A stretch of 64,000 nt of DNA from Allomuricauda sp. Its GTDB lineage: Bacteria; Bacteroidota; Bacteroidia; Flavobacteriales; Flavobacteriaceae. Shown here in pieces: positions 54,207-63,490 of this stretch. A program made the position numbers and the translations under genes. The notes under the pieces are model-generated. The model was not told the origin of the DNA, made no database searches, and saw only the letters and a program-made list of their open reading frames with translations. The first letter of the stretch is position 1. Each line of letters begins with the position of its first letter. The stretch is taken from NCBI RefSeq assembly GCF_013911645.1, contig NZ_JACESV010000005.1, positions 121,677 to 185,676 on the forward strand, read 5' to 3'.

Positions 54207-54225
54207 CTATTTATTTTATGCTTTC

Positions 54226-55371
54226 TTAATCATTGTAAAATTCTTCTCCCAAGTTAAAAGTGAGCGAGAATCGCAAGGTGTTTTCCAGTGGGTTTCTAAC
54301 CTGTGAGGTTGAGAACAAATAGGAAAGATCTATTTGCGCTGATTTAAACATGAAGCCAGCTCCGAGCGTAAAGAACTTACGGGAACCTTTTTCTTCACTT
54401 TCATTAAAATAACCGCTCCGCAACATAAAAGCTTCTCTGAACCTATATTCTGCACCAAGTGCCCAGGTTACTTCTTTAAGTTCTTCCCCGAATCCATCCG
54501 GCGCATCACCGAAAGATTCAAAGACTCCCTTGAAAAATCCTATTTGCTGGTATTCATTGTTATCATCCGAATCAATATCCCCATCTCCATCAAAATCTCT
54601 TGGTGTGGGCACCAAAAGTTTATTGAACTCTGTATTGATGGCCAGCACATTGTCTTGGTCGAAGATAAAATCAAATCCACCACCGAACTTTAGGTTGGTA
54701 GGCAAAAAGTTTTCCTGTCCGCCTTCATCATATTGTATGGAACCCCCCAAATTGGAAATATTAAACCCAGCTCTCCAACGTCCATCAAAATTACTATAAG
54801 CTATTTCCGGAGATCGGTAAAAACCCGATACATCTACTGCAAAGGCATTGGCCGCCTGAGAATCTTGTATACCATCTTGAAACCTGAGATTGGAACTGAT
54901 AAATCTACCTGCCACGGCCATGGAAAAGGTTTGGCTCAATTTTAAGGAATAAGAACCATCCAAGGCAAATTCGTTGGGCTTCACCAAAGTGGCCTGCTGA
55001 TCAAATGTTTGCCTCAATTCAATCTCTCCCAGACCAAAGTAACGGATACTAAAGGCGAAAGCACTCCTATCATTTAATTTGTTATAAAAGTTGGCATTTA
55101 ATAAGGATACATCGTTTACAATGCTTTCCAAATACGGGGTATAGCTAACTCCAATACCCATTTTTTGAGTGGCAAAGGCATATTTTGCAGCGTTCCATTG
55201 TTGGGAATACACGTCAAAAGAAGTGGCAACGCCCATATCTCCCATACCGGAAGCCCGTGCATCGGCAGCAATCGTCAAAAATGGTACAGCCGTTGTGATC
55301 GCCCTTTCTTGCTGAGCGCTAAGTTGTGCTGCCATGAACAGGAAGGCAACCACTATCAATAACTTTTTCAT
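54226..55371 (-). CDS. porV: Type IX secretion outer membrane protein PorV (LptO)
   Basis: 381 aa with a signal peptide (MKKLLIVVAFLFMAAQLSA). The N-terminal mature segment RAITTAVPFLTIAADARASG and MGDMGVAT is the PorV signature. The FadL-like barrel strands follow, ending LRFSLTFNLGEEFYND. It is a core T9SS part that takes cargo from the translocon to the sortase PorU. In Flavobacterium johnsoniae porU lies between porV and gldJ; here only a 393-base gap separates them. An acidic DFDGDGDIDSDDNN loop near residue 260 could bind calcium. Confidence 0.93.
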   Translation of the reverse strand: MKKLLIVVAFLFMAAQLSAQQERAITTAVPFLTIAADARASGMGDMGVATSFDVYSQQWNAAKYAFATQKMGIGVSYTPYLESIVNDVSLLNANFYNKLNDRSAFAFSIRYFGLGEIELRQTFDQQATLVKPNEFALDGSYSLKLSQTFSMAVAGRFISSNLRFQDGIQDSQAANAFAVDVSGFYRSPEIAYSNFDGRWRAGFNISNLGGSIQYDEGGQENFLPTNLKFGGGFDFIFDQDNVLAINTEFNKLLVPTPRDFDGDGDIDSDDNNEYQQIGFFKGVFESFGDAPDGFGEELKEVTWALGAEYRFREAFMLRSGYFNESEEKGSRKFFTLGAGFMFKSAQIDLSYLFSTSQVRNPLENTLRFSLTFNLGEEFYND

Positions 55372-55764
55372 TCTAAAATTTTAGCATTTAGTGTAGTCTT
55401 GGTTCCAATAAAAAGTTTTGGAAGCAATACAAATTAAACGGTCTTTTGCCTAAATTCTTATATAGGAACACATATTTTTTAGAGTTAATCGTCCAAAACA
55501 CTACTATTTTGGTTAAATGGTAAAATTAAGGTCGAACATCTTACCCAAACCGTTAAAAGCCAATCATCTTATACTAATTTACCCCCTTCTCCGTTACAGA
55601 AGTGTAGCATGTACCAATTATCACATTGCTAGAAATATTTGATGAGCACAAAATATAATGGCAAAAACACCGTTTTAATGCCATTGAAGGATTTTAAAAA
55701 TCAAAACAAGTCGAAGTTACTGAGGGTGTATAGCCCTGAGTTTTAAAGTACTCAAGCCCAAATT
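55372..55764. other. Divergent intergenic region between porV and gldJ
   Basis: 393 bases without a credible gene in either direction. It holds AT-rich promoter-type sequence for both divergent genes. A small hairpin-forming stretch (GAGGGTGTATAGCCCT) is near 55720. I see no remnant of porU, though remnants could be too decayed to spot by eye. Confidence 0.5.
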
Positions 55765-57414
55765 ATGAAAAAACACTTAATTAAAGTTGTACTTTCTTGC
55801 GCCGTAGTGATGGGAGGTTTTTCCAGTTGCAAAAACTCCTCTTCATCCAAGAACGTCTCCAGAGCCACCGGTTGGAAAATTAATGCCAAAGAAGGGGGAT
55901 TTCAATACAATTCGGATTTTAAGGAGCAAGAAACTCCTCCAGGAACCGTATTTGTAGAGGGTGGAACGTTTACCAAAGGTAAGGTCCAAGACGATATAAT
56001 GCACGATTGGAACAACACCCCGACCCAACAACACGTGCAATCCTTCTATATGGATGAAACCGAAGTGACCAACGTAATGTACTTGGAGTACTTGGATTAC
56101 CTCAAAGAAGTTTATCCTCCGGACAACCCCAATTACGCCAATATATACAAAGGCGCACTACCAGATACCTTGGTTTGGAGAAACCGATTGGGCTTTAACG
56201 AAACAATGACCAACAACTATCTAAGACACCCTGCCTATGCAGAATATCCCGTTGTGGGTGTTAATTGGGTACAAGCTACCCAATATGCCGAATGGAGAAC
56301 AGATAGGGTCAACGAAGTAATGCTGGAAAGAGAAGGGTATTTGGCCGAAGATTCCAAATACAAAGTTCTAAACGGCGAAATTGAGGGCACTTTTAGTACC
56401 GAGGCTTATTTAAACAATCCAGAATCTGTTTATGGTGGTGAAATAGATTCCCTGCAAGGAAAACAAAAGAAAGACTCCATCAATGCATTTGCCAAAAGAA
56501 GTAGCGGCATAATAATGCCAGCCTACAGGCTACCCACCGAAACCGAATGGGAATATGCTGCCCAAGCTCTTGTTGGAACCAGAGAATACAACAACTACCG
56601 AGGTAGAAAAAAATATCCATGGGAAGGTGATTACACCCGTAACGGACAACGAGTAGGTCGAGGAGATCAATTGGCCAACTTTAAGCAAGGTAAAGGTGAT
56701 TACGGCGGTATTGCCGGATGGTCCGACGATGGTGCCGATATTACCGGAGAAGTCAAATCCTATAAGCCCAACGATTTTGGACTTTACGACATGGCCGGAA
56801 ACGTAAACGAATGGGTGGCCGATGTGTACCGTCCCATTGTTGATGATGAAATAAGCGATTTCAATTACTACCGCGGAAACGTTTTCATGAAAAAAGCTAT
56901 TGGCGAAGATGGAAAAGTCGAAATATTGAGAGATGAAATAGTTTATGATACTTTGCCCAATGGTAAAATCGTGGCCATCAATCTTCCAGGAGAAATCAAA
57001 GAAGTTCCTGTTACAGAAGAGGAAACTTATCTAAGAACCAATTTTGACAAAAGTGACAACCGTGGTTTTAGAGATGGTGACCCAGGATCCTCCAGATTCT
57101 TTAGCCGTTTTAGCGATGAAGAGGACAACCAAAAAATGTATGATGCGCCCAAACATTCGGTAGAACGAAACGAAGAAGGTGAATTGGTCCGCCAATATGA
57201 TGAGTCAAACTTTAGAACCTCATTGATCAACAACGAGGTCCGTGTATACAAAGGCGGATCATGGAGAGATCGAGCTTATTGGTTAGATCCTGCCCAGCGT
57301 AGATACTTGCCACAATATATGGCAACAGACGATATTGGCTTTAGATGTGCCATGTCCCGAGTTGGGTCCAAATCCAGAACCAAAAAAACGGTACGCCATA
57401 AAAAAGCGAGATAA
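55765..57414 (+). CDS. gldJ: Gliding motility lipoprotein GldJ
   Basis: 549 aa. A lipoprotein signal ends at GGFSSC (Cys about residue 22). The sulfatase-modifying-factor/FGE-like fold is seen in FVEGGTFTKGK, FYMDETEVTNVMYLEYLDYL, PVVGVNWVQATQYAEWR, YRLPTETEWEYAAQ and the C-terminal GGSWRDRAYWLDPAQRRYL then IGFRCAM. The FGE catalytic Cys is not present, as is typical of GldJ/GldK-type proteins. Known: GldJ is required for gliding and stabilises GldK and T9SS function. A basic tail (RTKKTVRHKKAR) ends it. A terminator precedes murF. Confidence 0.93.
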   Translation: MKKHLIKVVLSCAVVMGGFSSCKNSSSSKNVSRATGWKINAKEGGFQYNSDFKEQETPPGTVFVEGGTFTKGKVQDDIMHDWNNTPTQQHVQSFYMDETEVTNVMYLEYLDYLKEVYPPDNPNYANIYKGALPDTLVWRNRLGFNETMTNNYLRHPAYAEYPVVGVNWVQATQYAEWRTDRVNEVMLEREGYLAEDSKYKVLNGEIEGTFSTEAYLNNPESVYGGEIDSLQGKQKKDSINAFAKRSSGIIMPAYRLPTETEWEYAAQALVGTREYNNYRGRKKYPWEGDYTRNGQRVGRGDQLANFKQGKGDYGGIAGWSDDGADITGEVKSYKPNDFGLYDMAGNVNEWVADVYRPIVDDEISDFNYYRGNVFMKKAIGEDGKVEILRDEIVYDTLPNGKIVAINLPGEIKEVPVTEEETYLRTNFDKSDNRGFRDGDPGSSRFFSRFSDEEDNQKMYDAPKHSVERNEEGELVRQYDESNFRTSLINNEVRVYKGGSWRDRAYWLDPAQRRYLPQYMATDDIGFRCAMSRVGSKSRTKKTVRHKKAR

Positions 57415-57433
57415 AAAACTTCTTGAGTATTTT

Positions 57434-57468
57434 AAAAAACCCCGGCCAAAAGGTCGGGGCTTTTTTTT
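57434..57468 (+). terminator. Rho-independent terminator between gldJ and murF
   Basis: Stem CCCCGGCC/GGTCGGGG with an AAAA loop and a run of eight T, 20 bases after the gldJ stop. murF starts only 12 bases after it, so it must have its own promoter or depend on read-through. Confidence 0.88.
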
Positions 57469-57479
57469 ATCTTCGATTT

Positions 57480-58754
57480 ATGACAATAAAAGAGTTGCAT
57501 GCTCTATTTTTAGAGCACCCCACCATATGTACGGACACCCGGAAAATCACCGAAAACTGTCTGTTCTTTGCCTTAAAAGGGCCAAATTTTAATGGAAATG
57601 CCTTTGCACAAGAAGCTTTGGACAAGGGTACAGCCTATGCCATTATTGATCAGGAAGAATTTAAAACTTCGGACAGACTGCTTCTAGTTGACGATGTTTT
57701 GGCTACCCTGCAACAGTTGTCTACCTATCACAGGAACTATTCCAAAGCAAAAATAATATCGCTAACGGGAAGTAACGGGAAAACCACGACCAAGGAACTC
57801 ATTAGTGCGGTAATCTCGAAAAAATACAAGACTATTGCCACCAAGGGCAACCTCAACAATCATATTGGAGTTCCATTGACCCTCTTATCCATTGAAGAAG
57901 ATACCGAAATGGCGATTGTGGAAATGGGTGCCAATCACAAGAAAGAAATTGAATCACTCTGCGGCATTGCCCAACCCGATTTTGGATACATTACCAACTT
58001 TGGCAAAGCCCATTTGGAAGGTTTTGGAAGCATTGAAGGAGTGATCCAAGGCAAAAGTGAGCTTTACGATTATCTTAAGGCCAACGATAAATACATCTTT
58101 TTAAATGCAGATGATGACGTTCAGAAAGAAAAATTAAGTACTTACACCAAAAAGATGGGCTTTAGCACGAGCGACCATCAATATTACAACATCAAATTTT
58201 CCGGGGTTCACCCTTATGTCTCATTAGAGGTAGAAGGAACACAAATACATACACAATTGGTGGGCAAATACAACTTTCCCAATTGTTGTGCGGCGATCCT
58301 AATGGGCAAATATTTTAATGTTCCTTTGGAAGACATTAAATCGGCCATTGAAAGGTATCAACCACAGAACAATAGATCACAGATACTTTCCAAAAACGGT
58401 TTTGATATTGTACTTGATGCGTACAATGCCAACCCCACCAGCATGAAAGCTGCCTTGGAAAATTTCAGTTTGATGAATGCCGACCGCAAAACCCTTATTC
58501 TTGGTGATATGTTTGAGCTTGGCAATACCGCTTCTGAAGAGCATCAAGCTATTGCCGAACTTGCAAAAGAATTGGGTTTTGACGATGCCTATCTGGTCGG
58601 GGAAAATTTCCATGACACTAACACTACACTGAATAAGTTCAAGTCTTTTGAAGATTTAAAAGTGCATCTTTCAAAAAAACCTTTAAAAAAAGGAGCTTTA
58701 CTCATTAAAGGTTCACGCGGAATGGCATTGGAAAGAGTTCTGGATCTTTTATAA
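57480..58754 (+). CDS. murF: UDP-MurNAc-tripeptide--D-alanyl-D-alanine ligase MurF
   Basis: 424 aa from the ATG at 57480; an in-frame upstream start would cross the terminator. The P-loop is SLTGSNGKTTTKELI, ATKGNLNNHIGVPLTLL and IVEMGANHKKEI are the next motifs, and LDAYNANPTSMKAALENF starts the C-terminal domain. It adds D-Ala-D-Ala to the peptidoglycan precursor. All catalytic motifs are intact, in contrast to the degenerate Mur-ligase-like gene at 6999. tRNA-Val follows on the opposite strand. Confidence 0.95.
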   Translation: MTIKELHALFLEHPTICTDTRKITENCLFFALKGPNFNGNAFAQEALDKGTAYAIIDQEEFKTSDRLLLVDDVLATLQQLSTYHRNYSKAKIISLTGSNGKTTTKELISAVISKKYKTIATKGNLNNHIGVPLTLLSIEEDTEMAIVEMGANHKKEIESLCGIAQPDFGYITNFGKAHLEGFGSIEGVIQGKSELYDYLKANDKYIFLNADDDVQKEKLSTYTKKMGFSTSDHQYYNIKFSGVHPYVSLEVEGTQIHTQLVGKYNFPNCCAAILMGKYFNVPLEDIKSAIERYQPQNNRSQILSKNGFDIVLDAYNANPTSMKAALENFSLMNADRKTLILGDMFELGNTASEEHQAIAELAKELGFDDAYLVGENFHDTNTTLNKFKSFEDLKVHLSKKPLKKGALLIKGSRGMALERVLDLL

Positions 58755-58766
58755 GAAGAAAAATTG

Positions 58767-58841
58767 TGGGATATACTGGATTCGAACCAGTGACCTCTGC
58801 CCTGTCAAGGCAACGCTCTAAACCAACTGAGCTAATATCCC
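58767..58841 (-). tRNA. tRNA-Val (GAC)
   Basis: On the minus strand a complete cloverleaf is seen: acceptor GGGATAT/ATATCCC, D-arm GCTC AGTTGGTTTA GAGC, anticodon loop TTGACAG giving anticodon GAC, T-arm ACTGG TTCGAAT CCAGT, discriminator A. The CCA end is not encoded. The 75-base length has a short variable loop. Confidence 0.95.
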
Positions 58842-58869
58842 ATTACAAAACGGGCTGCAATATCGGAAA

Positions 58870-59283
58870 TTAATCCCAATCTCCATACTCTGCCGAGTTC
58901 TTTGATGTTTCGTGCAAGGTAATATGCAACATTTGCCCCTTTTTAAGTTTTGGTTTTAGAATATCATATATAACTTTTACGAAATACTCCGTTGTGGGCA
59001 GTAAATTTTCAAACTCCGGACAATCTTCGTTCAGGTTCTTATGATCAAACCTGTCCTCCACCTCATCTTTGATCAATGCACCCAATTCCGCAAGATCCAT
59101 TACAAAACCAGTATCAGGATCAACCTCGCCCTTTATTCTTACCTCAAGATCAAAGTTATGACCATGAAAACTAGGGCTGTTGCATTTACCAAACACCTCA
59201 ATGTTCTTTTCCTTGCTCCATTTGGGATTATGGAGCCTGTGAGCTGCATTAAAATGGGCTTTTCTACAAATCGTGGCAATCAT
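58870..59283 (-). CDS. queD: 6-carboxytetrahydropterin synthase (QueD-like)
   Basis: 137 aa. Zinc His residues are in KAHFNAAHRLH and SFHGHNFDLEVRI, the catalytic Cys in GKCNSPSFHGH, and DLAELGALIKDEVEDRFDH and TTEYFVKVIYDIL complete the family. It makes carboxytetrahydropterin for queuosine synthesis; 6-pyruvoyltetrahydropterin synthase activity is the alternative. It lies next to the tRNA-Val gene, with no other queuosine genes in view. Confidence 0.88.
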   Translation of the reverse strand: MIATICRKAHFNAAHRLHNPKWSKEKNIEVFGKCNSPSFHGHNFDLEVRIKGEVDPDTGFVMDLAELGALIKDEVEDRFDHKNLNEDCPEFENLLPTTEYFVKVIYDILKPKLKKGQMLHITLHETSKNSAEYGDWD

Positions 59284-59450
59284 ACTGCAAATTTAAGTTC
59301 TTTTTCTTCAATCGTATTTTATTGATTCAAAAAATTATGCAAAAGGATCTTCAAGATTTCCATTTCGAATTGAAATTGACCAGTGTTCTTGTTAACTTTA
59401 TAAAATAGGCCAAAAGCCTTCAACTTTACACATCAAATAAAATATACACT

Positions 59451-60134
59451 ATGAAAATTACCTATTTAGGGCATGCGACCTTTTTAGTTGAGATGAACGG
59501 GAAGAATATTTTATTCGACCCTTTTATTACTGGAAATGAAATGGCCTCCGATATCAATATTAATGACCTTAAGGTCGATTATATTTTTGTGACCCACGGG
59601 CACCAAGACCATGTTCTGGATGTGGAAGCCATAGCCAAGAACAATCCTAAAGCATTGTTGATATCCAATTTTGAGGTGGTTAGTTGGTTTGCCAACAAAG
59701 GCATCAACGGACATGGCATGAACCATGGTGGTAAGTTCAAATTTGACTTTGGCACCGCCAAATATGTGAATGCCATCCACTCCAGCATGCTGCCCGATGG
59801 AAGCAATGGAGGCAATCCAGGGGGATTTGTGCTCTGGGACGATTCGAAATGCATATACATTGCCGGGGACACTGCCTTGACCAAGGATATGGAACTGATT
59901 CCTAAAACCTGCCCAAAATTGGATATTGCAATTTTACCAATTGGAGACAATTTTACCATGGGTTACGAAGAGGCAACCATTGCCAGCGATTTTATTGAGT
60001 GCAACCAAATAATAGGATGTCATTACGACACCTTCCCTCCTATTAAAATTGATAAAACCAAGGCAGTTGCATATTTCGAGAAAAAAGGAAAGAAATTGAT
60101 GCTTCCGGATATTGGGGAACCCATTACCGTTTAA
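59451..60134 (+). CDS. UPF0173-type metal-dependent hydrolase (MBL fold)
   Basis: 227 aa, the usual length. The metal motif is VTHGHQDHVLD, preceded by ITYLGHATFLVEMNG and NILFDPFITGNE, and followed by YIAGDTALTKDM, GDNFTMGYEEA and GCHYDTFPPI. It is a beta-lactamase-fold hydrolase whose substrate is unknown. A strong terminator follows directly, and then the tRNA fragment that marks a probable island edge. Confidence 0.92.
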   Translation: MKITYLGHATFLVEMNGKNILFDPFITGNEMASDININDLKVDYIFVTHGHQDHVLDVEAIAKNNPKALLISNFEVVSWFANKGINGHGMNHGGKFKFDFGTAKYVNAIHSSMLPDGSNGGNPGGFVLWDDSKCIYIAGDTALTKDMELIPKTCPKLDIAILPIGDNFTMGYEEATIASDFIECNQIIGCHYDTFPPIKIDKTKAVAYFEKKGKKLMLPDIGEPITV

Positions 60135-60139
60135 AACAA

Positions 60140-60173
60140 AAAAAGCCTCCGATTTCTCGGAGGCTTTTTTTTT
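60140..60173 (+). terminator. Rho-independent terminator after the UPF0173 gene
   Basis: Stem AAGCCTCCGA/TCGGAGGCTT with a TTTC loop and a run of nine T. It begins 6 bases after the stop and ends directly at the tRNA fragment. Confidence 0.9.
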
Positions 60174-60197
60174 GGTGGGCGCTGAGGGATTCGAACC
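60174..60197 (-). other. tRNA 3' fragment, candidate attachment site (attL)
   Basis: On the minus strand the sequence GGTTCGAATCCCTC then AGCGCCCACC is the T-loop, T-stem 3' half, acceptor 3' half (AGCGCCC) and discriminator of a tRNA. The rest of the tRNA is absent: upstream the T-stem no longer pairs (TTAGG against CCCTC). From memory it best resembles a tRNA-Val(TAC) 3' end in Flavobacteriaceae. Such 3' ends are left when an integrative element inserts in a tRNA gene. Confidence 0.7.
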
Positions 60198-60344
60198 TAA
60201 TTCGCCAACCCTTATGTTTATTACGTTTTTCCTTGCCTATGTTTTTGTTACTAACCGAATTACAGATAATTTATAATACTCTACCTTCGTAGACTATAAA
60301 ATTAACCATAAAATATTAAACCGGCTTTTAGCGTGTCATTTTCC

Positions 60345-60384
60345 TTTTAAAAATTAAGTGGGCTGCTCCAATATGAAGTAGCCC
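60345..60384 (-). terminator. Rho-independent terminator after the efflux permease
   Basis: GGGCTACTTC pairs with GAGCAGCCC around a short loop, followed on the minus strand by an AATTTTT run. It lies 11 bases after the permease stop. Confidence 0.7.
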
Positions 60385-60394
60385 AATTTCCTTT

Positions 60395-63300
60395 TTATTT
60401 ATTTTTGCTAATCACCAATTCATAAACACAAGGAATTACAATTAGGTTCAAAAGGGTCGCAGATAGCAAACCTCCCAAAATGACCACGGCCATCGGGCTT
60501 TGTATTTCACTGCCTGGCTGGCCTCCTTTCAAGGCCAAAGGAATCAATGCCAACCCTGTGGTAAAGGCCGTCATCAGAATAGGGTTTAACCTATCCAATG
60601 CCCCGGTTTTAATCAGATCTATTCCTGTTTTCCCTTCTTGTCGCAAATCTTCGTATCGAGATACCAAAAGAATACCATTTCGGGTTGCAATACCGAACAA
60701 GCTTATAAATCCAATGGTTGCTGCAATACTTACGATTCCAGATGTGAAATACACGATTAAAATACCACCAATCAATGCCAGAGGCAAATTGATGAGCACC
60801 ACAAAGGCCAATTTTACATTTTTGAACTCATAATACAGCAACAGGAAAATGATACCAATGGCCAAAAATGCAGTGACCAATAACAATTGAGATGCTTTGG
60901 ATTCACTTTCAAACTGTCCGCCATATTGTACACGATACCCTTCAGGAAAGTTAATGGTACTGTTGACCATGTCTTCAATCTCGTTTACAGCACTTCGAAG
61001 ATCTCTGCCCTGTACATTGGCGGCAATCACAATCTTACGCTGGACATCTTCTCGACTGATAGTATTTGGGCTGCTTACAGATCCTATGGTCGCCAATTCA
61101 CCCAACACGGTCTGTCCTCCATTAGGAAGGCTTACCAAGGTATTTTTGAAGTTCTCAATATTATCACGAAAGGGTTTTTCGTAGCGTACCACCAAATCGA
61201 AATATTGTTGGCCCTCATAGATTTCGCCTACTTCCTCACCAGCAAACGCAATGTCCACTTGTTCCATCAAATTGCCAACTGTCATTCCGTATGCTGCCAA
61301 TATTTGGCGTTTGGGTTTGATCCGAATTTGGGGAACTTCTATTTGCTGGTCAACCGCCACGTCTGCCAATCCATCAATGGATTTGATGTTTTGCTCCACC
61401 TGTTTTCCCAATTCAAACAAACGTTGTAAGTCAGAGCCAAAAATTTTGATCGCAATATTGGCACGCGTTCCCGATAGCATATGGTCTATACGGTGTGCAA
61501 TAGGCTGCCCAAGGGTAATGTTAACCCCGGGCACCACACTCAATTTGGTACGGACTTCCTCGAAAAACGTTTCTTTGGTTTTACCATCCAATATAAATGG
61601 CACATCAATTTCGGCAGCATTGACCCCTTGTGCGTGTTCGTCCAGTTCCGCTCGGCCAGTTCTGCGGGTCACCACTTCAACTTCGGGCATTTCCAACAAC
61701 AAGTTTTCTATTTGTTTCCCTGCCTTGTTACTTTCTTCCAGAGACATCCCGGGAGGACCAACCGCACTGATCACCAATGAACCTTCATTGAACTCGGGTA
61801 AAAAACTCCTTCCCAATTGGGTTGCCAATCCCAAACTCAAAACAAAAGCAATCACAGTTACACCTATCACCGTCTTTGGGAACTTGATCACCTTGTCGAG
61901 TGTGTTTGCATAACGTTTTTGAAGCCATTGTTCCACTTTTGTGCCCTCGGCTTGCTTGTTCAACAGCTTTTCGTTGTTCAGCAAATACGAACATAATACC
62001 GGGGTTACTGTAACCGCAACAATCAAAGACGTTAATACGGATGTTACAAAAGCAATCCCGAGCGGTTGTAATAATCTACCTTCCATTCCACTCAAAAAGA
62101 ACAGAGGCACGAACGAAACAATAATGATTAAGGTCGCTATGATGATGGAACTACGAATTTCCACAGAAGCATCCCGTACCACAGTAATTACCGATTGCTG
62201 TACTTCTTTTGGTAAACGGCTGTTTTCACGCAAACGTTTATACACATTTTCCACATCTATAATCGCATCATCCACCAAAGCACCAATGGCAATGGCCATA
62301 CCGCCTAAACTCATGGTGTTTATGGTATATCCCATTAGTTTTAAGATGATGATTGATACCAATAATGAAATAGGAATGGCCAACAACGAAATTACCGTGG
62401 TACGCCAGTTCATCAAAAAAATGAACAATACAATAACCACGAAAAATGCACCTTCCAATAAGGTCGAATTTAGATTGCTTATGGAAGCCTCAATAAAATC
62501 GGATTGTCTGAAAATCTGACTTCTGATTTCCACGCCTTTTGGTAGGGTTTTCTGCAAATCTGCAATAGCCTCATCCAATTGTTCGGTCAATTTTAACGTA
62601 TTGACATCGGGTTGTTTAGAAATGGTCAAAATCACTGATTCCTTCCCATTCAATGAACCATCTCCAATCTTGTCCGATGCCCCGATCTGTACGGTGGCGA
62701 CATCTTTGATTTTGATGGTCTGACCGTTGATCTGTTTTACAACAGCTTCCTGTAAATCTTCCAATGCATAGGCCCTACCACTACCTTTGATGATGTATTG
62801 ATTGCCGTACTGATTCACAATACCACCAGGAGCATTTACATTGGCTTCCTTAACGTGCTCTACCAGTTCTGACAAGCTCACGTTGTAGTGCTTCAGCTTT
62901 TCGGGATTGGCAAATACTTGGTATTGTTTGTACTCACCACCAATAACCACCACATTGGCGATACCGCCTATTGCTTTGATGCGTGGACGAATCGTCCAAT
63001 CGGATAGGGTACGTAATTCCATGGGCGACAAACTATCAGATGTTACTCCCAATAGCATAATCTCTCCCATAATGGATGAAATGGGGGCCATGGTTGGTGC
63101 ACCGATACCTTCAGGCAGATTTTCACGCACCATCGGGATACGTTCACTTACAATTTGCCGTGCCCTGTATATATCCGTTCCCCATTCAAATTCAACCCAG
63201 ACAATGGAAATACCCGCTGCCGATGACGAGCGAATACGTCTTACATTGGGCGAACCGTTCAGGGCGGTTTCCAATTGATAGGTTACCAGTTTTTCCACTT

Positions 63301-63478
63301 CTTCCGATTCCATTCCATGGGCTTCGGTAAGAATGGTTACCGTAGGTGCTGTGAGGTCTGGGAATACATCAACATTCATTGTTTTTGCATAGTACACTCC
63401 CAATACACTCAACACTACGGCTCCCAACAAAATCAGCAAACGATTATGTAGGGAACTATTTAATATTTTAGTCAACAT
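60395..63478 (-). CDS. CusA/CzcA-type heavy-metal efflux RND permease
   Basis: 1027 aa, full length, starting MLTKILNSSLHNRLLILL. RND permease with twelve membrane helices. The TM4 proton-relay motif is GALVDDAIIDVENVYKRL, and family blocks include FPDLTAPTVTILTEAHGMES, TLPKGVEIRSQIFRQSDFIE and the C-terminal FISLFGIATRNGILLVSRY. It exports metal cations (Cu/Ag or Zn/Co/Cd) from the periplasm or cytoplasm with an adaptor and outer membrane channel; the specific metal cannot be set from sequence. The adaptor gene lies 12 bases upstream. It is the first gene inside the candidate island, a common cargo type. Confidence 0.95.
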   Translation of the reverse strand: MLTKILNSSLHNRLLILLGAVVLSVLGVYYAKTMNVDVFPDLTAPTVTILTEAHGMESEEVEKLVTYQLETALNGSPNVRRIRSSSAAGISIVWVEFEWGTDIYRARQIVSERIPMVRENLPEGIGAPTMAPISSIMGEIMLLGVTSDSLSPMELRTLSDWTIRPRIKAIGGIANVVVIGGEYKQYQVFANPEKLKHYNVSLSELVEHVKEANVNAPGGIVNQYGNQYIIKGSGRAYALEDLQEAVVKQINGQTIKIKDVATVQIGASDKIGDGSLNGKESVILTISKQPDVNTLKLTEQLDEAIADLQKTLPKGVEIRSQIFRQSDFIEASISNLNSTLLEGAFFVVIVLFIFLMNWRTTVISLLAIPISLLVSIIILKLMGYTINTMSLGGMAIAIGALVDDAIIDVENVYKRLRENSRLPKEVQQSVITVVRDASVEIRSSIIIATLIIIVSFVPLFFLSGMEGRLLQPLGIAFVTSVLTSLIVAVTVTPVLCSYLLNNEKLLNKQAEGTKVEQWLQKRYANTLDKVIKFPKTVIGVTVIAFVLSLGLATQLGRSFLPEFNEGSLVISAVGPPGMSLEESNKAGKQIENLLLEMPEVEVVTRRTGRAELDEHAQGVNAAEIDVPFILDGKTKETFFEEVRTKLSVVPGVNITLGQPIAHRIDHMLSGTRANIAIKIFGSDLQRLFELGKQVEQNIKSIDGLADVAVDQQIEVPQIRIKPKRQILAAYGMTVGNLMEQVDIAFAGEEVGEIYEGQQYFDLVVRYEKPFRDNIENFKNTLVSLPNGGQTVLGELATIGSVSSPNTISREDVQRKIVIAANVQGRDLRSAVNEIEDMVNSTINFPEGYRVQYGGQFESESKASQLLLVTAFLAIGIIFLLLYYEFKNVKLAFVVLINLPLALIGGILIVYFTSGIVSIAATIGFISLFGIATRNGILLVSRYEDLRQEGKTGIDLIKTGALDRLNPILMTAFTTGLALIPLALKGGQPGSEIQSPMAVVILGGLLSATLLNLIVIPCVYELVISKNK

Positions 63479-63490
63479 AATTTTTGCTTT

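Noticed and set aside
60174..60260. Complete tRNA gene on the minus strand
   Set aside because: Only the T-loop and acceptor 3' half are present; no D-arm, anticodon arm or 5' acceptor half follows.
61251..61913. Long plus-strand frame of 220 codons opposite the efflux permease
   Set aside because: Antisense shadow of a full-length conserved RND gene; composition follows the opposite strand's codon bias.
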